Shown: positions 34,901 to 43,719, numbered from the stretch's first letter. The stretch is DNA of 64,000 nt from Pseudoips prasinana (GCA_951640165.1 OX621260.1:18370001-18434000), one strand, 5' to 3'. Notes: generated from the sequence alone by a model not told the origin. Numbers and translations are program-made.

Positions 34901-37900
34901 ATAATAAGCGGCACGAGTCGTTAGCACAAACGTAATAGGTATTTCAGGTCCTATGTTAAGCGCGCTGGAATTGAACTCTCAATCTATAAATAAATAAAAA
35001 CGGTATTTATTCACATAGATTTTAAAAAGCACTTTAAATAGTCAGAACATTATAATAATTGTAGAATTACGAATTAACTATATATTAATTCTAGCTACAA
35101 ATAGATTATTAGATCGTGACTTGTATTTGATCATACGGAATTATAATTTAATTTATAATAGTCATTGTTTAGTTTAATGTATTAGACATTTGATAGTGTA
35201 TTTTCAAAATGGTTCTTTAAGTTTATCCATATTCATAGTTTTATATACACTCGTATTTACTACTTCTTGTGCGAATGGTTTCGTCTATACAGAGGTAAGA
35301 TTTAAATATTATTATTGTTATGACGGGCCTTGTACGTATAGCGACGGTCGTGTTCATATGCATGCCAGATCCAGCGAAACAAACTCAGTTGAGATAATGT
35401 ACGGGTGAACATGTAAAAAAATAGCAAATGTGGTTTCGATTATAAGGAATCCATTAAAACCGTCATGTTCAGTATGACGGTTCATATGCCAATAATTCTA
35501 AACTAAATATAATACAAATATTTCAACGAAAAGTTTATTCATTTCTTAAGGTTTTAACATGACACAGCGAGTAACTGTTTTGAAGCAACTACATATATAT
35601 ATTATAGTAGAATGTATTGGCGTAGTCAGGGTCACAGGGTGCTAATAAAAGAGAACTTTAAACCTACTACCATAAAAGTGGTTTTCCGACAAAATTGTTA
35701 CTGACTTTACTACGAGAATAACATATGAAGTATAGTAAAGCAAACCGGCGGTAAACTCGGCGTTTCTTTTCTCTATCTAACAATAGCGTATTTTTTTTAT
35801 CGTGTCAGACTCGTTCAAGCTGTCCTATAGGCCTCTGACATAGCTTAAACACTTTAATCTGCCAATAACAACCAGGACTCCTGCTTTCTGAAGCACAGAG
35901 ACGCTCAGAAAATAAACCACTTGACGGTCACCCATCTAAATACTAACCGGATGCCTATGTGCTTTACCTCGCCGATCACTGACACGCCGAAATCTTTCTA
36001 CGAAATCCCACCCGTATATTGTTTATCATCAAATTACATATTTTAATTAATAATAGTATAATTGAAAACAGCAACTTACCTTTCCAGTTGCCGGTTCTCC
36101 AACGACAGTAATCTTGATAGTCCGGCACTGAACCTCGTCCTCGCTATCCGACATATCGAGTCACACGCGCTCGAACTCATTTAACAAGTAGCTTCGGAAA
36201 ACAACTACCTAACAAACAACTTTACAGCTCAATCGAAAGAACTGTCACACATTGAAGTAATGTTTTCATTCCTGTTACCATGACAACTGATTAATTAAAT
36301 TCTACAGCAGAGACATACACGAATTCGCATACTTTTATATGTATTAAGTAAATTGTTTATTACAAATTGCAAACTCCTAAAATTCTTTACATATTCTCAA
36401 TAACCAGATAATTTGTTTTATTATGCATGCTATTAATGTTTACCGAATTTTTAGTAATAAAATCCTTGTTGGTCTAGGGTTCAATTCCCGGGTCGAGCTA
36501 AAAAGTGATTTTGGGAATTTTCTATGAAGAAAACTTCTCAATTTCCAATACATCTCACTCTAATGTTCCTCGTATGAAAAGCACAGAGCATACATTTAAC
36601 TGTCAAACAACTAAACTTGGACGACAGGTTCTATCGTGTCGCATATTTTCTCTCAGCATTTTGCGCCAAAACTAAATAACCCTGTCTTTCTCATAAGAGC
36701 TATATTAGAAAGAAATGCAATAATATTTAAAAAAAATGTCGGAATTGCATAGAATAGGAGGCATTGTATATATAATAATTTTGTTATCATCATCATCATC
36801 TCAGCCAAAAGACGTCCAGTGCTGGACAAAGGCCTCCCCCAATGATCTCTACAATTGCCATTCTTTCATCCAGCAACTCCCAGCGTCCCTCACAAGGTCA
36901 TCAGTCCACCTTGTACGGGGCCTCCCCACGCTGCGAATTCCGGTTCATTGTCGCCACTCGAGAACCTTTCTGCCCCCGCAGCCGTCGGATCTACGAGCTA
37001 TGTGCCCTGCCCACGGCCACTTCAGCATGGCAATTCTTCGGACTATCGAATAATTATGTACATTGAAAATAATATAAAAAATGAATTATTGAAATGTTTG
37101 TTCACTCATAACTTCCAAATGATGGCACCAAATAGGATAAATCTTTATTTTGTGTTCTTACTGTCAGTAGGTTTGCATGGAAAAAAATAATAGTAATAAT
37201 TTAAAAATATCTGAAAAGTGAGTTTGAAACGGAAAAAAATATGACTAAAATATGACTACGAATTTCGCCGAGACAGCTAGTTTTAATAAAGAATTGTTCA
37301 AATTTTGCAATTAAATTCTCTGTATAAAGTGGCTTTCTTGGTTGAAATATCTCATAATTATATATATGAAGATGCACTGTGTAGTAAAAAGATTTACGAA
37401 TGTTAAAAGTACATACCTTTTGCATAAACAAAAAAAATAACCTAGTTTGTTTATTACATTGTCAAAAATCACATCAAATTCTTTGAATTCATGATTTTTA
37501 TCATCTATTAAAGCAAATAACATAAAACATAAAGAACAAACTACACTTACTTCTTCTAAGAGCATTCTGGGCATCATTGGTCATGGCATCAGCTTCATCC
37601 AAGATGATTAGCTTGGGTCCAGCTTTAAATATGGTCCTTGTAGATGCAAAACTAAGTATTTGCCCTCTGACGATGCCAATACCTCGATCATCGGATGCAT
37701 TTAACTCCAACACCTATCAAAATGTATACATTAAAACTATTAATGCAGTAAAACATAATAAAAAGAGAATAAACCTTTTTTTTAAGACTTTGCTATGAAT
37801 TAATCAACAGCAAAAAAGGGGCAGTCAATTTAACATTTACTAAAGATATCAGACATTTTTTTTAAATGTTACACTATTTACATTAAATAACATCTTTTGT

Positions 37901-39036
37901 AAATCACTATTTACATTAAATAACATCTTTTGTACATGTTACACTATTAATAATAAAATAACATCTTTTGTAAAGGTTACACTATTTACATTAAATAACA
38001 TATTTTCTAAATGTTACACTATTTAAATTAAATAACATCTTTTGTAAATGTTACACTATTTATTAATCTTTTCTTAACTAATTTAGATAATTATTTCTAT
38101 TTGATAGGGTCAATATCTATATGACTGCATATAAATTTTGTCTAAATCAGTTTTTATTTCTAAATACGGGTGTCTGTGTACTACAGGTTTGTTGCCTGAC
38201 CTAGGCACCAGTAAACCTCAACCAATGACTTTGTTGCTTTTATATAATAAGATTGTTTATATTTAATCTTGAAAATGGGAACTCATAAATTTTATCACCC
38301 AGCAGATATAGGACGAGCACAATCTACAAATCTAGGATTGGTGCTCTGCCATTAGCAAACAAACGATACATACTAGCAGATCAAATCTAGGATTCCCTTG
38401 CCAATACCTTTGGGAGGATGTAGGCGTTATTCATCAGCTGTTTTCTAGAAACAGACCCATGTGGCTGAATATAGCAATCATCCATGTTAAATATAAATTC
38501 ATGATTTCCCAATTTTGAGATTAAATCTAAGATTTTCATTGCAAATAATGCTATAAAACTAAAATTTAATTGTTTATTATATTTGATGCTGATTGGTTTG
38601 TGAGAAATAAACAAACTATTGTATTATCTTTTAGATCCATACCATAGAGTTAAATTGCTGTGGTGTATACATTTGTCTTGCACATGCCAGGATTGTAGAA
38701 GTTTTCCCTGTGCCTGGAGGTCCATAAAATAGTAAATGCGGCAGCTGATTCTGCTTCATAAACTGATTAACTAAAACATAAACAAAATGTATAACCTAAA
38801 AACTCGCTTAACAATAGAACTCATGTTCTCCAAATTATTACTTGTTTTGATTATATCATCGTGAGATATAAGGTCTTCCAATTTCGAAGGACGATATTTC
38901 TCCACCCTGAAATAAACAACTCATGTTTATTACGTGAAATTCTTGAAATTGTAAACTTATGAGAAATGGAACTTATCGAAAGAATTGATTATAATACAAA
39001 CCATGGCAAGTTTTTGCTCACTTCCCCTACAGTCAT
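25822..39036 (-). CDS. RFC5: Replication factor C subunit 5 (clamp-loader small subunit)
   Basis: AAA+ subunit of the RFC clamp loader, which opens PCNA and loads it at primer-template junctions in the nucleus. Eight exons in minus-strand order: 39036-39002, 38906-38842, 38770-38643, 37713-37551, 29105-28946, 27486-27272, 26791-26714 and 25979-25822. Every junction is GT-AG with agreeing phase; the total is 1002 nt, or 333 aa, close to the usual 330-340. Visible motifs: WVEKYRP near the N-terminus, Walker A GPPGTGKT (50-57), Walker B LIILDEAD (111-118), the SRC arginine-finger motif (157-159), and the C-terminal collar ending [14 protein letters not shown]. Read-out of subunit 5 rather than 2, 3 or 4 rests on [10 protein letters not shown] followed by [10 protein letters not shown] and on the C-terminal block. 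Intron 4 (8.4 kb) holds the Rab28 gene. A Jockey LINE begins about 160 bp upstream of the start codon. Confidence 0.95.
26134..26452 (+). mobile_element. Non-autonomous Helitron in an RFC5 intron
   Basis: tctatacatataataaaatc to gcggggcatagctag, inserted between A and T; 319 bp. Confidence 0.85.
26510..26660 (+). repeat. Isolated unit of the TGACG minisatellite
   Basis: 'acacagtatacatatagctc', gtgacgatgacgcgac and 'gctttttgttcgcctaaag' match the carboxypeptidase-intron array, with an added cttcgc triplet run. Confidence 0.75.
26714..26791 (-). CDS. RFC5: RFC5 exon 7
   Basis: Encodes [19 protein letters not shown] then HTIIQR, start of the C-terminal collar. Acceptor taccag, chosen because only this AG keeps the frame; donor gtgagt. 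Confidence 0.9.
26870..27240. other. RFC5 intron with GC-rich retroelement-like remnants
   Basis: Includes 'aggtcgccagaagccatcag' and 'gtgggggaaagggacggcaa', shared with 49830-49880. No intact frame. Confidence 0.4.
27272..27486 (-). CDS. RFC5: RFC5 exon 6
   Basis: Encodes [36 protein letters not shown] and [13 protein letters not shown], the sensor-2/lid region and linker to the collar. Acceptor tcctcag; donor gtatcc. Confidence 0.92.
27533..27775 (-). mobile_element. tRNA-derived SINE, family B
   Basis: Nearly identical to 962-1216: minus-strand head gtagcctagttggtagtgct. Confidence 0.82.
27778..27944 (+). mobile_element. Lep1 Helitron
   Basis: 'ctactaatattataaaggcg' to gcggggcaccgctag. 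Confidence 0.75.
28115..28440 (+). mobile_element. Decayed LINE ORF2 C-terminal fragment
   Basis: Decodes [20 protein letters not shown] and MSRWGLS, resembling the region after the reverse transcriptase of arthropod LINEs; full of stops. Confidence 0.5.
28450..28940. other. RFC5 intron, little recognised
   Basis: A SINE A tail scrap near 28470-28515; otherwise AT-rich. Confidence 0.45.
28946..29105 (-). CDS. RFC5: RFC5 exon 5 with the SRC motif
   Basis: Encodes [36 protein letters not shown] and [11 protein letters not shown]. Its first two bases complete the codon left by exon 4 across the 8.4-kb intron. Confidence 0.92.
29280..29700. other. RFC5 intron, nothing recognised
   Basis: AT-rich, no open frame. 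Confidence 0.45.
29706..29925 (+). repeat. Minisatellite of about 20-bp 'ctagctacgctgtaacatg' units
   Basis: Roughly eleven diverged units alternating gctagctac and gctgtaacat. Confidence 0.85.
30187..30310 (+). mobile_element. RTE-like LINE tail
   Basis: 'ataatgacagtaatcaaggc', 'tggaaatccgttgtctc', 'cctctgggaaacaggcgtga', then a TGTATG tail; same as the window's right end. Confidence 0.7.
30398..30625 (-). CDS. Rab28: Rab28 exon 4 with CaaX box
   Basis: Encodes [19 protein letters not shown], a Ser/Pro-rich hypervariable tail and the final SSKVCCVQ. The stop is followed at once by AT-rich sequence with possible poly(A) signals. Confidence 0.87.
   Translation of the reverse strand, partial: VNIAFTNLVARVSGVKVRRLPPLVLNGKSPRQQESPLDSYTPSSIKSETTQSLIMTRKAFRKVQRKASSKVCCVQ
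30398..36154 (-). CDS. Rab28: Rab28-like small GTPase, nested in RFC5 intron 4
   Basis: Ras-superfamily GTPase; Rab28 acts in ciliary and membrane traffic in animals (family knowledge). Four exons, all phase 0: 36154-36080, 33851-33672, 31843-31610, 30625-30398; product 238 aa. G1 is GEPATGKS (19-26), G3 region DVAGN (66-70), G4 NKSD (127-130), G5 SAR (157-159). The C-terminus is CCVQ, a CaaX-type prenylation box like that of Rab28 and unlike the CC/CxC ends of most Rabs. The MSDSEDE start, the MLDNYLY and [13 protein letters not shown] blocks and KSDLEHQR point to Rab28. Exon 2 is diverged: TPGAEVM replaces the usual switch I block and Asn70 replaces the Gln of the DxxGQ motif. It lies on the same strand as the host gene. 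Confidence 0.9.
30676..30960 (+). repeat. Widespread lepidopteran interspersed repeat
   Basis: 'ccggctaagtgcgagtcgga', 'tttgttgtatgggagccccc', 'ttgttatagcggcaacagaa' and 'taccctttgggtacgggacc' are hallmarks of a very common lepidopteran repeat. Lies in a Rab28 intron. Confidence 0.75.
30963..31234. mobile_element. TIR MITE, family M4, compact copy
   Basis: aaaacaccaacaaccttgcc at the left and gtcctgcgaggtgttggtgt at the right, inverse to each other; 272 bp. Confidence 0.82.
31268..31438 (+). mobile_element. Lep1 Helitron
   Basis: tcacactaatattgtaaagg to ccgcggggcacagcg; last bases altered. Confidence 0.7.
31441..31580 (-). mobile_element. tRNA-like SINE fragment
   Basis: Minus-strand box B gggttcgatccccatcc; ends 14-30 bases from the Rab28 exon 3 donor. 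Confidence 0.6.
31610..31843 (-). CDS. Rab28: Rab28 exon 3 (G4 and G5 motifs)
   Basis: Encodes [17 protein letters not shown], the [10 protein letters not shown]4 motif and GSARTGDM. Acceptor ttccag; donor gtaaca; 78 codons. Confidence 0.92.
31905..32115 (-). repeat. Interspersed repeat, family E-like
   Basis: Reverse of 2395-2610 and 3015-3185. Confidence 0.6.
32320..32560 (+). mobile_element. RTE-like LINE ORF2 end, decayed
   Basis: 'gatggtttgggtatttagga', gagatgttctcaagaaagg match 63750-63850. Confidence 0.65.
32561..33405. other. Rab28 intron, nothing recognised
   Basis: No coding match; low repeat signal. Confidence 0.45.
33408..33588 (-). mobile_element. Lep1 Helitron, reverse copy
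   Basis: ctagctatgccccgctgtta at the left is the inverse of the Lep1 3' end; 'tcataatattagta' near the right end. Confidence 0.75.
33672..33851 (-). CDS. Rab28: Rab28 exon 2 (switch I to switch II)
   Basis: Acceptor ttgtag; donor gtacgt; 60 codons, very GC-rich. Encodes [10 protein letters not shown] (after the P-loop Lys), [20 protein letters not shown] and [12 protein letters not shown] shifted frame is also open here, but only this one joins both neighbours and matches Rab28. Confidence 0.85.
33896..34475. mobile_element. TIR element family M4, right end lost
   Basis: Left end aaaacaccaacaacctcgca begins only 45 bp from Rab28 exon 2. The right part matches the inner 3' end of the 22656-25322 element up to 'aaattatcaaaagt'. 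Confidence 0.65.
34476..34985. other. Rab28 intron, AT-rich with weak repeat similarity
   Basis: 'aaacctacatcaggcaccag' near 34703 is echoed at 38200 and 11930; otherwise nothing. Confidence 0.4.
34990..35190 (-). repeat. Interspersed repeat, family E
   Basis: Pairs with 2085-2290. The 'tgacgggccttgtacgtatag' block at 35320 is also echoed at 2620. Confidence 0.55.
35795..36000 (-). mobile_element. 5S rRNA-derived SINE (SINE3-like)
   Basis: In minus orientation: gtcagtgatcggcgaggtaa, agcac, ccggttagtatttagatggg, tgaccgtc. This is recognisably the internal promoter half of 5S rRNA; a body with 'gtcagaggcctatagg' follows. Not a functional rRNA gene. Confidence 0.72.
36080..36154 (-). CDS. Rab28: Rab28 exon 1
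   Basis: Start codon, acidic N-terminus [11 protein letters not shown] and the beta-1/P-loop up to GEPATGK; donor gtaagt. Twenty-five codons. Confidence 0.9.
36464..36545 (+). mobile_element. SINE family C head fragment
   Basis: ttggtctagggttcaattcc, cgggtcgagc, aaaaagtgattttgggaa. Confidence 0.65.
36780..37050 (-). mobile_element. LINE 3'-end fragment
   Basis: 'catcatcatctcagcc', 'gacgtccagtgctggac', 'caaaggcctccccc' and 'ggtcatcagtccaccttgta' are a common lepidopteran LINE end, here reversed. Confidence 0.6.
37551..37713 (-). CDS. RFC5: RFC5 exon 4 with Walker B
   Basis: Encodes [50 protein letters not shown]. Strong donor gtaagt. The following intron contains the Rab28 gene. Confidence 0.93.
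37863..38066 (+). repeat. Tandem repeat of about 40 bp in an RFC5 intron
   Basis: Five units of 'gttacactatttacattaaa' plus 'taacatcttttgtaaat'. Confidence 0.88.
38270..38575. repeat. Dispersed relative of the 210-bp repeat
   Basis: Inverted ends: 'aaaatgggaactcataaatt' and 'aattcatgatttcccaattt'; 'gcaaataatgctataaaa' near the right end. Confidence 0.6.
38643..38770 (-). CDS. RFC5: RFC5 exon 3 with Walker A
   Basis: Encodes [19 protein letters not shown] and [15 protein letters not shown]; the ATP-binding P-loop is intact. Donor gtatgg. Confidence 0.93.
38842..38906 (-). CDS. RFC5: RFC5 exon 2
   Basis: Acceptor tttcag; donor gtaata. Encodes [21 protein letters not shown], the RFC box at the start of the AAA+ module. 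Confidence 0.93.
39002..39036 (-). CDS. RFC5: RFC5 exon 1
   Basis: Start codon and [11 protein letters not shown] plus two bases of the conserved Trp codon; donor gtttgt. The Met is the only one in frame before the NLPW block. Confidence 0.88.
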
Positions 39037-39196
39037 TATTGTAGTAATTGGGGTTAATTGCGAGCAAACAATATATTTAGTAGGAAATAAACAAAATACA
39101 TAAAAATATTGTCAACCGGTAACAGCCAGCAATAACCCGCCAAATTACCAAATATAGGGCTGTCAAGTGTCAATGTCAAATATGACATATTGTCTA

Positions 39197-41640
39197 AAAT
39201 TTTTTTTTTTTTTTTTTATTATACAACTATCTGCAATCAGTACATTGTACTATAAGCAGGTGAGTGGAAAAGGGGTAGACATGCAGAGGTCTTCGTCCAG
39301 CGATGAAGACTCTTTAAATTAATAGGCTATAGATTAGATTATTAGTCTAGCTCTAATATCCATGATCGTTTAAGTCGTTTGGGTTGATTTGTGGTTAGTA
39401 GCTCTTGTGCGAGCCTGTTTGGATGGGCCTCTAGTCGAGATCTGTATTTTGTGGATGTTATTGTTACTTCTTGTTTCACTAGAGGTATATGTGCGAACTG
39501 GTGAACCTCATCATTGGTTATGAACCAAGGTGCCTTTAGGATGGTTTTTAAGATAGCATTTTGGGATCTTTGCAAAATTTCAACATTGGAGCGGCTGGCT
39601 GTTCCCCAAAGTTGGATGCCATATGTCCAGATGGGCTTAATGGCTACCTTGTATACAAGGAGTTTGTTTTCCAGAGAAACTGGGGAGTTCCTTCCAATTA
39701 GCCAGTGTAAGCTCCTGAATTTAAGGTTCATTTCGTCTCGCTTGGCTCTAATGTGATTTTTCCAAGTTAGGCGACGATCTAGGTGGATGCCCAAATATTT
39801 AACTGAGTCCACATGTGCAAGTGGTTCATTACCCAGGGTTACCGAGGGACAGTTGCCCTGTCTCAGAGTGAATGTGATTTGCGATGATTTCGAGGCACTC
39901 GCTTTGATCCTCCATTTTTTGAGCCAGTCGCTAATTTTGTCTAAATGGGTTTGTAGTTTTGTGGATGCTACCTCGGGTGTAAGGCTACTTGCCAGAATGG
40001 CAGTGTCATCAGCGAAAGTGGCTGTCATGACACCGTCAGTGGTTGGGAGATCTGCTGTATATAAACAGTAAAGAGATGGACCCAAGACCGAGCCCTGTGG
40101 TACACCTGCTTTGCATTCGTAGAATTCAGAGCAGGCATCATCTTCTTTTACTTGAAATATCCTCCTAGATAAGTACGATTTAAGGATTTCAAAGTAGGAG
40201 TGTGGTAGGTAGGTCTTTATTTTGCAGAGGAGGCCCTTATGCCACACCTTATCAAAGGCCTGCTGGATATCGAGAAATGCAGAGGAGCAGTACTCTTTAT
40301 CTTCCATAGAGCCTCTGATTTTATTATAGACTCTGTGGACCTGTTCTATGGTGGAATGGTGTTGGCGGAAGCCAAATTGGTGATCCGGAATAACTTTGTT
40401 TTCTTCCAAAGTTGAGGACAATCTCTTGAGCAAAATTTTTTCAAAGACCTTGGACAACATTGGGAGCAAGCTGATTGGTCGATATGAAGAAGCTTTATTT
40501 GCTTGTTTGCCTTGTTTGTAAATCATAATAACTTGTGAAACCTTCCAGTGATCGGGGAAGTATGAAATTCGGAGAATGGCATTCATAAGAATGGTAATAA
40601 ATACTATTACTTTCTTGGGAAGTTCTTTAAGAATTCGTGGAGTTATTAGATCATATCCAGGTGCTGACTTATCCTTGAGTGACGTGATTATCCTTCTCAC
40701 TTCTTTTGGGGAGGTTGGTTTTATGGGCAGGTCTAGCTGTAGGGTCTGGTTTAGGATCTGATCAATTGTGTTTTCGTTAGAGCCTGGGTCAGCATCATTG
40801 AGGGAAAATACTTTTTCCAGGTGCCTGGCAAATGTATCAGCTTTAGCTTTGCTGGATCGAGCCCAGCCATTATCATCTGTTTGTAGAGGAGGTTTGGGAT
40901 TTTGTGGCTGATTAAGGTGTTTTGTAGCCTTCCAGAGAGAATAATTGGAAGTCTTCTCGGCACTCAAGGATTCAAGAAACTGCTCGAATTTGTTGTCATG
41001 AAAGGCTTTCATTGCCTTCTTTAATTTTGAGCATGCTCTATTGAATGCTATTTTGTCAGCTGGGTGCCTACTTGTATGCCAAACTCGTCTTAATCTTCTT
41101 TTTTCTTCGATTTGGGCTTTTAAGATATATATCGCCTTTGGTCCAGAGGCGAGGCCAACAATTTCAGGTGTATTCTTCCAAGCGGCCTCTTGAATGAGAC
41201 AGGATAGATATTTTGTGGCATGTTCAATATCATCTGGGGTTTTAAGTGGATTTCTTAGGAGAATATTTTCGTCCAGATAATCTCTAAATGAAGTCCAATC
41301 AGTTTTGTAATTATGAAGTAGCTCATGCTTTTGTTTGTTGAGTATTGTGGTGGAGACTGTCAGAAGCACTGGTGAGTGGTCTGAGGTGCTATCAAGGCAA
41401 GAGCTGGTGTCGACGTTGTTTGCTGGGATACCCTTTGTTATGAAGAAATCCAATAGATCAGGTATTTTTGCATGGTCAGTTGGCCAGTATGTTGCTTCAC
41501 CAGTGGAAACTGACGCCAGGGAGTTGCTGTCAAGACTCTTTTTTAACTCCCTACCTCTAGTAGTTACAAGCCTGGAGCCCCAGTATGTATGTCTAAAATT
41601 GAGTGCTTTTTTAAAAAAGTTCTTGACCATGGACATTAAA
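39197..41640 (-). mobile_element. Jockey-clade LINE, 5' truncated
   Basis: Minus-strand insert with a poly(A) run at its 3' end (T run 39200-39218). It starts inside the endonuclease domain, so the ORF1 gag and most of the endonuclease are lost. No target duplication was found by eye. Confidence 0.85.
39342..41636 (-). CDS. Jockey LINE ORF2: end of the endonuclease plus reverse transcriptase
   Basis: A 764-codon frame without a stop. N-terminal part (HTYWGSRLVTTRGRE, then CLDSTSDHSPVLL) is the end of the AP-endonuclease. The reverse transcriptase has [56 protein letters not shown] and the catalytic FADDTAIL, all intact. The C-terminus (ISDWLKKWRIKAS, VKYLGIHLDRRLTW) is typical of Jockey. The missing endonuclease active site means it cannot move by itself; the open frame points to a recent insertion. 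Part of an element, not a host gene. Confidence 0.88.
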   Translation of the reverse strand: MSMVKNFFKKALNFRHTYWGSRLVTTRGRELKKSLDSNSLASVSTGEATYWPTDHAKIPDLLDFFITKGIPANNVDTSSCLDSTSDHSPVLLTVSTTILNKQKHELLHNYKTDWTSFRDYLDENILLRNPLKTPDDIEHATKYLSCLIQEAAWKNTPEIVGLASGPKAIYILKAQIEEKRRLRRVWHTSRHPADKIAFNRACSKLKKAMKAFHDNKFEQFLESLSAEKTSNYSLWKATKHLNQPQNPKPPLQTDDNGWARSSKAKADTFARHLEKVFSLNDADPGSNENTIDQILNQTLQLDLPIKPTSPKEVRRIITSLKDKSAPGYDLITPRILKELPKKVIVFITILMNAILRISYFPDHWKVSQVIMIYKQGKQANKASSYRPISLLPMLSKVFEKILLKRLSSTLEENKVIPDHQFGFRQHHSTIEQVHRVYNKIRGSMEDKEYCSSAFLDIQQAFDKVWHKGLLCKIKTYLPHSYFEILKSYLSRRIFQVKEDDACSEFYECKAGVPQGSVLGPSLYCLYTADLPTTDGVMTATFADDTAILASSLTPEVASTKLQTHLDKISDWLKKWRIKASASKSSQITFTLRQGNCPSVTLGNEPLAHVDSVKYLGIHLDRRLTWKNHIRAKRDEMNLKFRSLHWLIGRNSPVSLENKLLVYKVAIKPIWTYGIQLWGTASRSNVEILQRSQNAILKTILKAPWFITNDEVHQFAHIPLVKQEVTITSTKYRSRLEAHPNRLAQELLTTNQPKRLKRSWILELD

Positions 41641-41689
41641 TCTTTCAGTCGTAACAGCTATTGGTAACATTGTAGAACGTTGCATACAT

Positions 41690-42538
41690 TCGGCGTTACA
41701 GTCAAAGTTGCTCGCAGTCAAGCTACATAGTTTTACCTATATAGTACTTTTATATATAGGTAGTCCTTCGGGCAGGTAGTCCTACACATAAAGTTAGTAG
41801 AGGTATACTAACTTTATGGTCATCCCAATCGCAGTGAAAACTTTACTAGAGGCTTCTATGGAGTTTTCGAATCACGCCGGAAAATTACAATTCACGCTAA
41901 AAATGGGGCCAAAATTGATATTGATGGCCCCACAGAATAAACGTGCAAGAGCTCTTACACAAATATTTTTTTATTGCATTTTTCGTTTCTTTGACCTATG
42001 CAGCACCTTCTCAATTTTTTGTATTAATTTTTGACTAAAATATACGCCTATTATATTATTTGATTCCTTTATTCTAGGGAAAAATCATGCAATTATATCA
42101 CAAGAATAAAAGTATATGCTATTGTTAAACGCTTTTTAGGTCCCTGAGTTCACACGAATAAACGTGTTAAAACAAGCAAACGTTTGAGAGGACTTGTGCA
42201 CTTCTTCAAGTTTGTATAATAGCAGCTTACACGTTTATTCGTGTAATGACGCACTCAGTTTTTATTCCTAATGTGTCATTTTGTGGAATGAAACTTTTAA
42301 AATATATTTTTATTTAAAATGAAGTATTGCATTGCCTCCTGCGGTATTTAATCGGACTGTTTATAGCATTAAGTGTTCAAATACTATTGTTTTGGTCTTA
42401 ATAGTTAAAGTTTATGCATAGTAACCATTGACCTATATGTATTCTACTAGACGCGCAATCCCATATTGAGAATTTGCTCACTTAGTTGCAGCGCGGGCGC
42501 TGCAGCTCAGAGAGTATTAGAAATAAGAAAAAAAAAAT
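41690..42538. other. Sequence upstream of the Jockey insert, nothing coding recognised
   Basis: Holds small inverted repeats (agttagtagaggtatactaact near 41788-41815; acacgaataaacgtgt near 42153; gcagcgcgggcgctgc near 42488). Before the Jockey insertion it would have been the upstream flank of RFC5. Confidence 0.5.
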
Positions 42539-42630
42539 ACTTGTGTGTACTTATGTACACGCGTTAGAAGTTATACTTCTTAATATACAACTTGAACATT
42601 GTTATCAATTTTCATACCACCTAGAACTAA
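42539..42630 (+). mobile_element. MITE M6, left half
   Basis: From 'acttgtgtgtacttatgtac' to 'ccacctagaactaa', then cut by the gypsy LTR; the rest is at 48651-48816. Confidence 0.85.
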
Positions 42631-42780
42631 AACTATGAATTGCCTGAAAACATTATTATAGGCTTTAATTGACTAAAATTGTTGACAACTGTGACATGAA
42701 TATTTATCTATCAAACATCATCATAGAGAAGACTATAAAAGGAGGATTATCTAAATATTTAGCTAATGAGTTTCATATCA
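42631..42780 (-). repeat. Gypsy 3' LTR
   Basis: Minus-strand start tgatatgaaactcatt; its first TGA is also the pol stop codon. Confidence 0.9.
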
Positions 42781-43170
42781 TTCTCCACCGCTTTGCTTAG
42801 AGACTGTAGTCTTGTAAATGAGCAGGTGGTCTTCTAATACGCCCAGATCTTCTAATATCAACCTCTGGCTGTAAAGCAGGTTGTAGACAACTCCAGGTGA
42901 AAGAGTGAGTTCAGCAACAGGCGCAGTATTGAGTGATGAAGTTTCGCCATGATTAATGCTTGTTGCGGGTGACTCATCTTGAGGTATTAAAATCTCCTGA
43001 TCAGAGCCACGTGAACTCTCATCAGTTGCAAGCTCTCGAATTCTCTCTCCTTCATCTCCAATTGGAGCTAGGTGACGATTTGACACCGCTGTTACTCGGC
43101 CGTCCCTCAGTCTAGTAATTGAATAATCAGGGGTAACTTCAATTAGATCAGCCTCTTCCACTAAGGGCAT
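42778..43170 (-). pseudogene. Gypsy pol C-terminus
   Basis: LIEVTPDYSITRLRDGR and VSNRHLAPIGDEG, the tail after the integrase core, ending at the LTR. Confidence 0.75.
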
Positions 43171-43719
43171 GTACTTGTTGGGTCAAGCGCAGCGTTTGAC
43201 AAGGACCCGTCCGGCACTTGTAAGTCATGTCGGAATGGAGGTGCCGTTTGGCGATTTCCGGGAGTGTTTAAACATCCTCTCATGCGGTGAACAGTTTATG
43301 GTAGTACAAAGCAGTGATCGTATAGAATGAAGAGCGTTATCAAGTACTTTCTACCAACTCTCTATGGGCAAATTGTGGGAACGTAAACCCAACTGTATGG
43401 CTTTCCACAGCGTTGAGTTAAGTTTTTCAACTTGTCCGTTTCCTTGCGGGTTGTATGCTGTTGTGTTGCTCGTGGCGATACCACGAGAGTGCAGATATTC
43501 TTTTACTTCAGCAGATAAAAAGACAGCCCCTCTGTCTGAATGTATATAGCCTGGCATACCAAACATCATAAACAGATTATTTAAATGTTTTTTATCCGTC
43601 TTTGCACTCATATCTGAACATGGAAAAGCAAAAGGGAATCTGGAATATTCGTCTATAATGGTGAGTATATACCGATTCATAGTTTTGCTTGGGACAGGAC
43701 CTTTAAAGTCAATACTTAA
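43171..43719 (-). pseudogene. Gypsy integrase core
   Basis: First Asp in SIDFKGPV, second in IHSDRGAVF, Glu in GNGQVEKLNS, so the D,D,E triad is present; in-frame stops follow IESW and further on. Confidence 0.85.

Noticed and set aside
35190..35408. Possible small secreted Cys peptide on the plus strand
   Set aside because: The same nucleotide block recurs at 2620 inside an interspersed repeat; no splice or homology support.
35940..36000. 5S rRNA gene
   Set aside because: Only part of 5S is similar and it is fused to a SINE body.
36736..37190. Plus-strand frames of 74-111 codons
   Set aside because: They translate a repeated LINE 3' end in the wrong sense.
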